This document shows, piece after piece, positions 24,515 to 32,008 of a DNA stretch of 33,153 nucleotides. The notes beneath the pieces are model-generated. The model searched no databases. It was not told where the DNA came from and worked only from the letters and a program-made list of their open reading frames with translations. Position numbers and translations under genes: made by a program. The stretch spans positions 1 through 33,153 of the forward strand of contig JABMRT010000135.1 of NCBI GenBank assembly GCA_013202295.1, given 5' to 3'. Source of the DNA: Candidatus Zhuqueibacterota bacterium (GTDB lineage Bacteria; Zhuqueibacterota; QNDG01; JABMRT01). Position 1 is the stretch's first letter, and each line of letters begins with the position of its first letter.

Positions 24515-24830
24515 AGAACTATTCTCCGATGTCAATCGCTCATATAAAATTACGATTTTTTTCTAATTGCAATACGTGTTTAATTCTGCTGGCGGCGCAG
24601 TCCAGGATGCGATATAAAAATAGGTGGTAATAATTGGTGTTTATCATGATAAATCGATTCTTTTGAACTCAAACACCAGTGGAAATTGGACAATTTTATT
24701 TTGTATGATCAAAAGATCAATACAGGTCACACACAGTCAATATAACAGGTGCAAGTATTATTCCTGCAAAGATGCGATTAAATGGATTGTCTTATTATAG
24801 TTACCTTCCGTTAATATGACAGTTGGATTC
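24515..24830. other. Intergenic region upstream of the signalling island
   Basis: No gene seen. It should hold the promoter of the kinase operon that begins at 24514. A perfect 14-base palindrome at 24640-24653, a surrounding GGTGTTT / AAACACC pair with a loop near 27, and a small TGATC-AAAA-GATCA hairpin at 24706-24719 are the only structure I find. Confidence 0.4.
24640..24653. promoter_or_regulatory. 14-base perfect palindrome, possible operator
   Basis: TTTATCATGATAAA, a perfect palindrome about 126 bases upstream of the start of the signalling array. It could be the site of a dimeric regulator; AT-rich palindromes also arise by chance. Confidence 0.3.
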
Positions 24831-25193
24831 TCACTCAGCTAATATTTCTATGATTTCACCGGATTGGATCGTCTTAAGTTTGGACACATCATTGACAATC
24901 TTAGCGAATACATTCACCGGACTGGCCGCTTTGGGCAGGTCATTAACACTCATCGGTGTGGGACCGAAAAAGATACAGAACGCGCGGCCTGGCGGCCAAT
25001 ACCCCAACTCCCCGATTTGGATATCAACACGGGCATCGGATTCAAGATCAAGTTGCACATCGATCTCAAAATAGATCTCATCACCCCAGCGAATTGCCTT
25101 GCCCTGAATCGGGAGAGATTTCAAGATTGCCTCAGCCGTCGGTGTCTCATACAGCTCAGCTTGAAATGTTTCGGAATTACATTTTATAATCAT
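24831..25193 (-). CDS. Cyclophilin-like fold protein (TM1367-like)
   Basis: A 120-residue protein of the small cyclophilin-like beta-barrel family: ETPTAEAILKSLPIQG, IRWGDEIYFEI, the hallmark IGELGYWPPGRAFCIFFGPTPMS, and ASPVNVFAKIVND. The family shares the cyclophilin fold but lacks the established prolyl-isomerase residues, and its function is unknown. It ends with EIIEILAE. ATG 25193 (MIIKCN) opens the first strand directly. It sits 58 bases past the TIGR03545 gene. Confidence 0.85.
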   Translation of the reverse strand: MIIKCNSETFQAELYETPTAEAILKSLPIQGKAIRWGDEIYFEIDVQLDLESDARVDIQIGELGYWPPGRAFCIFFGPTPMSVNDLPKAASPVNVFAKIVNDVSKLKTIQSGEIIEILAE

Positions 25194-25251
25194 TGTCGGT
25201 GATTTCTTTGTTTCTCACTGTATACCATTTACCGTGTACTATATACTGCTT

Positions 25252-27129
25252 TTAAAACAGCCCGTCAATCAAATCTCCGGCCTTATCCTTCAACTTGTTC
25301 TCTTCTGCTTTCTTCTTGGAGTCGATATCCTTTTTTATCAGATCAATCTTGGCTTCGGCAGCCACACGTTGTGCTTCTACCTGCTCGGCATAAGTATCAA
25401 TTTTCTTCTGATACTCGGCCCGTTTCTCTTTATATAGTTTGTCCACCTCGGCCATTTTTTCGCGCTTGATCTGATCGAGCCGGGCACGCACCTTATTTTG
25501 CGCATCCTGGAGTGCTTTGCTTCCCATCGCTTTCAGCTCTTTGGATACGCGGTCATCCAGGTTGGAATCCATACGCATTGTCAGATCATCGCCTTCTCCG
25601 GTGATACGGACATTTAATGTCACAGTATTCAGGTTTTGGATCACATCACGGACAATGCCTATGAATTGGTTCGATGTATTCATCGATGAAAAATCAAATC
25701 CGAGATTGGATGCGGTCACATTCAGCGTGATGTCAAACTGATCACCTTCAAACACGGCCACTGCCTGAATAGCTGCCACACCTTTCTGAATTTTACTCGG
25801 CAGATATGCGGATTCCTGAATTGAGACATTGTTCAAACTTACGCGATCCATGCGCAACTCGAACCGGTCTTTGGCAATGGCCTCAACATGATCAAGCATA
25901 GCGCTGAGTTGAATGGATCGCCCATCTCCCCTTTGTCCCTGCAGATTGACTTCAGTCGGTCGCCCATATACCCAGGGCTGTGAGTTGATGCCATTGGCCT
26001 CTCCCTGCAGAATCAGACCGGGCACGTCATCCGTGGAACCGGTTTGACCGGAAAGATGCGCGGTTTCGATTAGGAATTCTGGATAACCATGTCGATTGGC
26101 GTAGTGGATCGTTTGTCCTTTCATCCGTTCAGGCTTGGCTTTTTCGGTTTTATCGGACTTTTTGGGCATGTATTTCCGAATGGTTTGGACGGTAGCGAGA
26201 GTTTGATTCACGCGATGCACCACGGTACCGCCGAACAGCATCAGCCCGATATTTTTAACAGATAAGTCGGGCAATTTTGCCTTAGCCAGTACATTGGCAT
26301 AATCCGCTTTATACCAGTCGTCCACGCTTTGGATGTAGGAGCCGGTGCGGTTGAAATCGATCTTGAATTGCTTCTGCCTCGCCTTCACAGTATCCTGGAG
26401 CATTCTCAGAGTCTTGTTCGCGGATTGCAACTTATCGAGTGCTGTCACCAATTCGGGGATGGTCTTGATTGCTTTAGGATTAATTTGTTGAACTGTGATT
26501 CGGATTTTTTGAAGATCTTCCTCAGGCTGGAATTCGCGGAAAAAGGTCTCCCAGCTTTTCGAAGTATTGAGCACATCTGCCTTGGAGGAATCTAGCTTCT
26601 GCGGCATACTCAATTCGGCCATCACGATCAGGCTGTCGAGGTTCAGACTCTTTTTCAGCCGGGCCGGATCGAAATCCATGACAGGCAGGTTCTGTATTTC
26701 AGCGGTCAATTTGGACCGTGTCTTGTCAAACACATCGGGTTTGTCGGATTTCTTCTTCTCCTTCTTCGGTTTTTTGGGGATCGCTCCATCCGTCTCACGC
26801 GGGGTGCCGGTTCTCACATCTGCCAGCGTCATCTCCCGGATCACTGTCTTCTTGCGGAGCAGAGCCGCTACATCCATTTGAAACGCGGTGCGTCCCGTCT
26901 CAAGCACATTCTGCATTGTGCTGTTGGGATCCGTCACTTGAAGCCGCTGCCATTCGATGGACAATCCTGCAACATCAAGATCAAGCCCGTCAATTTCAAC
27001 CTTCGCGCCCACTGCCGCTGATCCGGCCTTTTCCAATCCGGACTCCACCCATTTATCTAAAAAGAATAAGGACAGAACCACGCCGATGGCGATGATCACT
27101 GCCAGAAATATCAGTCCTTTCCATCGCAT
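25252..27129 (-). CDS. TIGR03545 family protein (large membrane-anchored, AsmA-like style)
   Basis: A 625-residue protein: one N-terminal membrane helix (WKGLIFLAVIIAIGVVLSLFF, about 3-24), then a large region outside the membrane beginning VESGLEKAGSAAVGAKVEIDGLDLDV, a lysine-rich linker (KKPKKEKKKSDK), beta-rich repeats and a long C-terminal coiled coil rich in K, E and A (about 530-620). This matches the TIGR03545 family, whose opening resembles AsmA/TamB-type lipid-transfer proteins. GGAGG seven bases before ATG 27129 fixes the start, although the frame is open 26 codons further up, inside the next gene. It follows the TIGR03546 gene by two bases; these families occur as a pair. Function unknown, probably envelope. 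Confidence 0.9.
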   Translation of the reverse strand: MRWKGLIFLAVIIAIGVVLSLFFLDKWVESGLEKAGSAAVGAKVEIDGLDLDVAGLSIEWQRLQVTDPNSTMQNVLETGRTAFQMDVAALLRKKTVIREMTLADVRTGTPRETDGAIPKKPKKEKKKSDKPDVFDKTRSKLTAEIQNLPVMDFDPARLKKSLNLDSLIVMAELSMPQKLDSSKADVLNTSKSWETFFREFQPEEDLQKIRITVQQINPKAIKTIPELVTALDKLQSANKTLRMLQDTVKARQKQFKIDFNRTGSYIQSVDDWYKADYANVLAKAKLPDLSVKNIGLMLFGGTVVHRVNQTLATVQTIRKYMPKKSDKTEKAKPERMKGQTIHYANRHGYPEFLIETAHLSGQTGSTDDVPGLILQGEANGINSQPWVYGRPTEVNLQGQRGDGRSIQLSAMLDHVEAIAKDRFELRMDRVSLNNVSIQESAYLPSKIQKGVAAIQAVAVFEGDQFDITLNVTASNLGFDFSSMNTSNQFIGIVRDVIQNLNTVTLNVRITGEGDDLTMRMDSNLDDRVSKELKAMGSKALQDAQNKVRARLDQIKREKMAEVDKLYKEKRAEYQKKIDTYAEQVEAQRVAAEAKIDLIKKDIDSKKKAEENKLKDKAGDLIDGLF

Positions 27130-27131
27130 AA

Positions 27132-27656
27132 TTAGGCCTCCATCCCTTTTATTTTCGTGTACACTTTCACCAGTTTGCTGCCCTTCATAATCTTGACAAT
27201 TTTCCATTTATCGATTTTGGCGTTCCAGGTTTCACGATAGCGACGGACAAACCATTTAAACCAGAAATAATTGGGCAGGACTAGAATCAGTGCGACCGCC
27301 AGGCTGCCCATCACTACCGTATTGTTGAAAAGGGACAAAGGGGCAATTGGCGCATTGTAAAGATTGGTCCATGCGCCCTGTAAGGTGGAGATGCGTACGA
27401 GAATGTAAAATCCTAGCGAATGGAAAAAGGGATCAAAAATCCAGGCGATAAGACTGAACAAGGCCAGCGCCATGGTTGCAGCGGCGAGATTAATCTTGAA
27501 AATGATGATGAGAAGCAGAACAATCAGATTGTGTAGACAGGCCAGGGGCGTCAGTCCGGGAATGGTTCCCAGCGCAAATCCCCACGCGATCTGATTGGGC
27601 GATGCTCCGGATCGAAGCACCTTGATAAATTTACTGAGAAGCTTTAAGAAAATCAT
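27132..27656 (-). CDS. TIGR03546 family membrane protein (DUF2062-like)
   Basis: A 174-residue membrane protein: LLSKFIKVLRSGASPNQIAWGFALGTIPGLTPLACLHNLIVLLL is the DUF2062-like opening, followed by three further helices (about 55-75, 80-100, 115-140) and a basic cytoplasmic tail (WFKWFVRRYRETWNAKIDKWKIVK). It matches TIGR03546, the standing partner of the TIGR03545 protein encoded just downstream. ATG 27656 has AAGGGGG upstream. Its stop is placed within the ribosome site spacer of its partner, so translation is coupled. Confidence 0.9.
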   Translation of the reverse strand: MIFLKLLSKFIKVLRSGASPNQIAWGFALGTIPGLTPLACLHNLIVLLLIIIFKINLAAATMALALFSLIAWIFDPFFHSLGFYILVRISTLQGAWTNLYNAPIAPLSLFNNTVVMGSLAVALILVLPNYFWFKWFVRRYRETWNAKIDKWKIVKIMKGSKLVKVYTKIKGMEA

Positions 27657-27823
27657 AGTTCCCCCTTTAAATTTGGGAGTTATCGATAATTCTAATGATG
27701 CAGAAAACCATTGATGGGAAAGAACAGAAAACTTAGTGTAACATAGAAATATTCCTGAATAGATGCCAAGCTTTTTACATGAAATGCGCCGCTGAGATCA
27801 GAAAAAAATCATCTGTAAATTCG

Positions 27824-28180
27824 TCAGAATGTAATAACCTTATCACTGTCAATGACCCACTCTGCCAGAGCAGACATAGTGGATTTTTCAGCGCCCTCGA
27901 AATAGGGTTAATTTTTATATATGCCGCAACGTGCCATGCATGTTCCACAGACCTTCACCGGAACACCCTGCGCGATAAGTGCCTTGAGCATTTTGGATAA
28001 ATTCTGGTCGTACCCTGCAGTTGGCTTGCACACATCCCGGGCCATATCTACTGAATCATTCATTAGAAACAGTCTGACTTCCTGTCCGGTTTCAAGGAGT
28101 TGCCCGGCCAGACGTAATCCGTTCCATGTGATATCCGTACTGTCATAAGGGGCACGGTTAAAGATTATTAGGATTTTCAT
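27824..28180 (-). pseudogene. DsrE-family protein gene interrupted by an in-frame TAA
   Basis: The first 90 codons encode a DsrE-type sulfur-relay fold: MKILIIFNRAPYDSTDITWNGLRLAGQLL, VRLFLMNDSVDMA and VKVCGTCMARCGIYKN, with the active-site cysteines of CGTCMARC. A TAA at 27908-27910 then stops it. The same frame continues PYFEGAEKSTMSALAEWV to DSDKVITF and TGA at 27824, which is the normal family C-terminus, and the full length of 118 residues is the family norm. CAA (Gln) to TAA is one transition. AAGGAG precedes ATG 28180. The 90-residue product lacks the last strand and helix. A sequencing error is possible. Confidence 0.85.
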
Positions 28181-28209
28181 TCGCGCTCCTTTTGCTTCAC
28201 GGTTTCCAG

Positions 28210-29454
28210 TTACTTATTATTTAACCGAACGGATTGCTTCCGTTCCAAACGCGCCAGCCGGTATTCAAGATCATGACGGTCGATCTGATAATTGGCATGG
28301 AGATGGAGTTCTTCGAGTAGCTCGATCCGCTCAATAGCCTTTTTTGCGAACGGAATCGCTTGTTCGGGATCATCCACTTTGTGCTCATAATATTTGGCCA
28401 GCTCTTCATAGGGGGAGACTTGAAATGAAAAATGCTGAATGAGATGTCGCCAGATCTGGATGGCCTTATCCCAATCTCCATTCCGCTTGAGCGCAAACCC
28501 GAGCAGATGAAGTGCATCTTCTTTATCTTCGGATGTGGGTTCGAGATCCAGTGCAGCGCGGTAATAGGATGCCGCTTGATCAAAACGGGAGAGCGCGTCC
28601 ATCGCCCGGCCAAGACTGACCATGTCCTGCGATTCAGAAATGTGGATTTTAGGTTTGGTATAAACCTGCCCCAATGTGGTCATCAACGCAGCGAGAGAAA
28701 CAATATCCCAAAAATTATGATGAAACACGGGCTCAAGCGGCGCGGGATTTCCGGAGCGGAGATATTCAAAATAGAGGGAAGGAATTTGCCAGCCGGGTAC
28801 ATCCCCTTCTCGTTTAAAGCGGAGAATATTGGATTCGATGTTGGACAAACTGCAATCGCCCAATCGTCGTTTCCAGATGCGGCGGGCTGAAAACAACAAA
28901 TCCAGATGCGGTTTGTTTTGAACCGGGTCCCCCATGCGAGATAGCGTAAACCTTGAAGACAGCAGATTGAAATCATAGCATTTCCCGTTATAGGAGACAA
29001 AGGACTCGGCCTCATCTAGCAGAGAATATACAGAATCCAGCACGGCCCGCTCTTCATTAAAATCTCGCATGAAGTATTGCTGTACCGAGAATCCATTATC
29101 TTCAAAAAAGCCGATGCCGATCATGAATGGCACCGTGCCCGCGCCTCCGGCAAGCCCCGTGGTTTCAGTGTCAATGAAAAGTGTGCGTTTGGGATTGATG
29201 TTTTTCAGGGAATCGGACTTGCCGATGAGACCGAAAATGTCAGAGGGAATTTCGAACAGGCCGTTCAGATCCACCTCTCCGTGAGGTTCACTGAATGGAT
29301 GGGTTTCTTGCGTGCGGAAAAATTGGCCGAATTTGTTTTCAACCGTCTCACCTTTAATGATTTTGGAGAGATCCGGTATCGGCCTTTTGGACTTCTTCTT
29401 TTCACCCAGACCCAGTGAAGGGCCGAGTAAATCGAGTTTATCCTTCAGATCCAT
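28210..29454 (-). CDS. RNase H-like (YprB-type) exonuclease domain with TPR repeats
   Basis: A 414-residue protein. After a variable 90-residue lead, an RNase H-like fold runs from about 90 to 260: LFIDTETTGLAGGAG with Asp95 and Glu97, SYNGKCYDFNLL with the third acidic residue, and HNFWDIVSLAALM with the last one, a DEDD-like set as in YprB ribonuclease H-like proteins. About 285-385 is TPR-like (RFDQAASYYRAALDLEP, ALHLLGFALKRNGDWDKAIQIW), suited to protein contacts. ATG 29454 overlaps the AhpD-like gene by 17 bases; the longer frame upstream is only a shadow of that gene. Substrate unknown; members are expected to act on DNA or RNA. Confidence 0.88.
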   Translation of the reverse strand: MDLKDKLDLLGPSLGLGEKKKSKRPIPDLSKIIKGETVENKFGQFFRTQETHPFSEPHGEVDLNGLFEIPSDIFGLIGKSDSLKNINPKRTLFIDTETTGLAGGAGTVPFMIGIGFFEDNGFSVQQYFMRDFNEERAVLDSVYSLLDEAESFVSYNGKCYDFNLLSSRFTLSRMGDPVQNKPHLDLLFSARRIWKRRLGDCSLSNIESNILRFKREGDVPGWQIPSLYFEYLRSGNPAPLEPVFHHNFWDIVSLAALMTTLGQVYTKPKIHISESQDMVSLGRAMDALSRFDQAASYYRAALDLEPTSEDKEDALHLLGFALKRNGDWDKAIQIWRHLIQHFSFQVSPYEELAKYYEHKVDDPEQAIPFAKKAIERIELLEELHLHANYQIDRHDLEYRLARLERKQSVRLNNK

Positions 29455-29806
29455 CGACTGGACCACCCATTTGGATTTTCTCGAACATTTCAAACGCAGT
29501 ACGCACATGGGGAATCGCGATCGAACCGCCCACCACAAGTGCCACGCTCATGACTTCCTCGAACTCTTCCTTGCTCATCCCCTCTTCCACACAGCGGTCG
29601 ATGTGGTACAGAACACAATCGTCGCATCGAAGTACGGTGGAAGCCACCAGACCGAGCAGCTCCTTGGTTTTCACATCCAGTGCACCTTCGCGGTACACCG
29701 CGGAATCAAGCGCAAAGAACCGTTTCAGATCCAGATTTTCTGATGAAAGGATCTTCTCATTCATCTTCTCACGATAGGCTTTGAACTCATTCAGATCTTT
29801 TACCAT
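29438..29806 (-). CDS. Carboxymuconolactone decarboxylase family (AhpD-like) protein
   Basis: A 122-residue all-helical protein of the AhpD-like family. The redox motif is intact: ASTVLRCDDCVLYHIDRCVEEG, that is CxxC followed four residues later by the histidine, with KTKELLGLVAS before it and VGGSIAIPHVRTAFE after it. Such proteins serve as peroxidase or disulfide reductases with small thiol partners. ATG 29806 opens MVKDLNEFKAYREK; no strong ribosome site. Its end overlaps the RNase H-like gene, indicating cotranscription. Confidence 0.92.
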   Translation of the reverse strand: MVKDLNEFKAYREKMNEKILSSENLDLKRFFALDSAVYREGALDVKTKELLGLVASTVLRCDDCVLYHIDRCVEEGMSKEEFEEVMSVALVVGGSIAIPHVRTAFEMFEKIQMGGPVDGSEG

Positions 29807-29871
29807 GACTGTCCTTCATTGCTTTTGATTTTTTGTAAAATACGAAGTTTTCAATTCAAATCAACGAAAAA

Positions 29872-29907
29872 TCTCCCCTTCAGGGGAGACCCTCGGCTTC
29901 GCCGAGG
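29872..29907. repeat. Double-hairpin intergenic repeat
   Basis: Two perfect seven-pair hairpins in a row: TCTCCCC-TTCA-GGGGAGA (29872-29889) and CCTCGGC-TTC-GCCGAGG (29891-29907), followed by AAGAGGGGTGTCCC. Repeats starting with TCTCCCC-GGGGAGA are common in intergenic DNA. It lies between the AhpD-like gene and the terminator of the secreted-protein gene. Confidence 0.7.
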
Positions 29908-29926
29908 AAGAGGGGTGTCCCATACG

Positions 29927-29960
29927 CAAAAGTCCCCGGCACTTCTCAAGTGCCGGGGAC
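29927..29960 (-). terminator. Strong rho-independent terminator of the secreted-protein gene
   Basis: Perfect 13-pair stem GTCCCCGGCACTT / AAGTGCCGGGGAC (29960-29948 with 29944-29932), loop of three, followed on the minus strand by TTTTG. It lies 37 bases past the stop at 29998. Confidence 0.85.
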
Positions 29961-29997
29961 ATCAACAGCCCATAGCCTATTGCCAATTGCCTTTTCT

Positions 29998-31050
29998 TTA
30001 CCGAACCATCATCACCTTCTGCGTCTTGTGCACATTGCCTGCATTTAGCACGAGAAGATAGGTGCCGCTTGCAGCAAGCTGACCTGAGCTGTCTTTTCCG
30101 TTCCAGTGAATGGAGTAGTTGCCCGCGGATTGATGCGCGCCGGAGATAATTGTATTAATCGTGCGGCCCAGCATATCCACCACGGAAAGGGTGACATTGG
30201 CATCTTCAGCCAAAGTATATTGGATCTTGGTCGAAGGATTAAACGGATTAGGATATGCCGGCAGAAACTCTGTCATGGCAGGCAGCTCAGCAAGCGTGAT
30301 GGTAATCATATCTTTTTGGGTGACGACGTATTTTGTGTCTACATCAGAAAGACGATATGAATAGGTCGCGCCAATTTGCACATCTTCATCAACAAACTGA
30401 TACTCCGTTTTTGCAGAAGTGTTGCTCTGGCAGCGCAATTCTTCATTGACGTCGAATGAGGCGATTGTCTGTCAAAACCCAGCATTTGGTTCTCGCTCTA
30501 AAATATAACCGAGATTGTCGAGTTCACTTTCAGTGACCCATTCGATAATAACAGACTCACCCTGTTGCCTGGCTGACAAAGATAAAAGACCAACTGGCAG
30601 TGAAGCATCACCAGAAATAGTTAATGTATAAGAACTAAACGACCATGCATCAGCATAAACAACAATAGATGTATAATATGACGATTGCACTAAATGGCTT
30701 TGGGGTGAATTACTTTGCATGATCGTTGTACTAGTGACCTCAGTTCCTTCACGGTAACCATCTGTCCAATTCTCACAATAGGAAAAACCAGCATTACCAT
30801 CAGACAGGCTAATATTTATAGTCCCTGAACTACCATACGGAATCAACCAGAAATCAGTATCATCACCTGTATAAAGAAAATAACCATCTACATTACCTGT
30901 ATATATACCATTCGAGCTTATAAAATTACCGGATGATTCAGCCTGGCCCGTGGTATTATTTGGTTCTATTTCGGCAGTTTGCGTATATCCAATCGAAAAT
31001 GATGTAAAAATCAAGATACTGATAATACAAACCTGCATTATTCTGTTCAT
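29998..31050 (-). pseudogene. Secreted protein with C-terminal (type IX-like) sorting domain, interrupted by in-frame TGA
   Basis: One reading frame of 351 codons is broken by a single TGA at 30472-30474. The first part has a signal peptide (MNRIMQVCIISILIFTSFSIG), a PPC-like beta domain (AEIEPNNTTGQAES, GDDTDFWLI) and the start of a fibronectin-like module (VIIEWVTESELDNLGYILER). The second part continues that module (QTIASFDVNEEL, SAKTEYQFVDEDV, YSYRLSDVD) and ends with a FlgD-like or type IX sorting domain (LPAYPNPFNPSTKIQYTL, LVLNAGNVHKTQKVMMVR). In relatives the interrupted spot reads W-QTIAS, so TGG to TGA explains it. GGAGG eight bases before ATG 31050 fixes the start. The truncated product lacks its surface anchor signal. 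A terminator follows. Confidence 0.85.
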
Positions 31051-31392
31051 GGTAGTATCCTCCATACAATTAGAAGACAGAAATTAAAAAAGACATAAAA
31101 GGTTTAGTCAATAATAATAATAATGGATGCAAGTAAAATATTTTAATTTAAAAAAGAATTATTAGTAACTATATTAAAAAGGTAATACATCTTATCTATA
31201 TCCAGAAAATATAACAACCTTTCTGGAGAAAGATAGTGACAATAAAAGAGTCTTGCTAACCTAGATAATTCTTGAATAATTTACAAATCCTCATTACGTT
31301 TATTGCAATCAATATTTACAAAATAACCTTGCTTTAAAAAACTGAATACCGTACATTTTAACGTCAACAATAACCACATAACGGGAGTTCTT
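31051..31392. other. AT-rich divergent intergenic region
   Basis: No gene seen. It must carry the promoter of the secreted-protein gene and that of the toxin-antitoxin operon. A run of AATAAT units lies near 31111-31126, and a perfect eight-pair inverted repeat TCCAGAAA / TTTCTGGA at 31201-31227 (loop of 11) is not followed by a T-run, so it is more like a binding site than a terminator. Confidence 0.4.
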
Positions 31393-31683
31393 ATGGAAAC
31401 CCTGGATATAAAAAACATCAAACCACTCACTGATTTTCGCAATCACATGAAAGAATACATCAATGAGCTCAAGGTTAATAAAAAACCCATTATCCTGACC
31501 CAGCACGGCAAAGGAACTGCCGTGCTTCTTGATGCTGATAAGTATCAGGAACTTCAAGATCAGATCGATTTCATGCGAAAAGTGGCGCTTGGCCTTGATG
31601 ATATAAAGCACAATCGTGTTCATCCTTTCTCAGATGCAGTCCAAGAAATGGATCAAATCATATCACAAGCAGAGACCAAATGA
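31393..31683 (+). CDS. Phd/YefM-family antitoxin
   Basis: A 96-residue antitoxin: the N-terminal Phd/YefM fold (IKNIKPLTDFRNHMKEYINELKVNKKPIILTQHGKGTAVLLDADKYQEL) should bind its own operator DNA, and the C-terminal helices (about 55-96) should wrap the toxin. GGGAG five bases before ATG 31393. The last four bases overlap the toxin start (ATGA). Usual autoregulation by the antitoxin-toxin complex is expected. Confidence 0.93.
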   Translation: METLDIKNIKPLTDFRNHMKEYINELKVNKKPIILTQHGKGTAVLLDADKYQELQDQIDFMRKVALGLDDIKHNRVHPFSDAVQEMDQIISQAETK

Positions 31684-31964
31684 AGCTCGTGATCTCATCA
31701 AGTGCAAAACTGGATCTGTCGGAGATCGTACGATACATTGCTGACGACAATCCACAAGCAGCACGACAATGGATGCAGTCAGTTGTGGACAAAATACAGA
31801 AACTATCATCTTTCCCCGACCTTGGAAGAGTAGTCCCTGAATATTCCGATGATTCAATTCGGGAAATCATTGAAGGGCAATATCGAATCGTGTACAAAAT
31901 AAACAACAAGGATGACACCATCTGCATCATAGTAATTCATCATTCTAAGAGACGACTTATTTAG
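31680..31964 (+). CDS. RelE/ParE-superfamily toxin
   Basis: A 94-residue toxin of the RelE/ParE fold: VISSSAKLDLSEIVRYIADDNPQAARQW, IQKLSSFPDLGRVVPEYSD, IREIIEGQYRIVYKINNKDDTICIIVIHHSKRRL. The motif order YRIVYKI...IIVIHHSKR fits the ParE-like branch, so both gyrase inhibition and ribosome-dependent mRNA cleavage remain possible. It overlaps its antitoxin by ATGA and follows the usual antitoxin-first order. Intact in length. Confidence 0.93.
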   Translation: MKLVISSSAKLDLSEIVRYIADDNPQAARQWMQSVVDKIQKLSSFPDLGRVVPEYSDDSIREIIEGQYRIVYKINNKDDTICIIVIHHSKRRLI

Positions 31965-32008
31965 ACTCGAATTGGAATATAGCTCACCAAAATGGAATCC
32001 AGCACACC

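Noticed and set aside
30472-30474. TGA read as tryptophan (code 4 or 25) throughout the genome
   Set aside because: Other genes here end in TGA at natural family ends (PHP, cstA, cyclophilin-like, deoxyribosyltransferase-like), and TAG and TAA interrupt other genes in the same manner, so a single codon reassignment does not explain the data.
31111-31126. AATAAT microsatellite as a phase-variation tract
   Set aside because: Only a few units, outside any coding frame and not at an evident promoter spacer.
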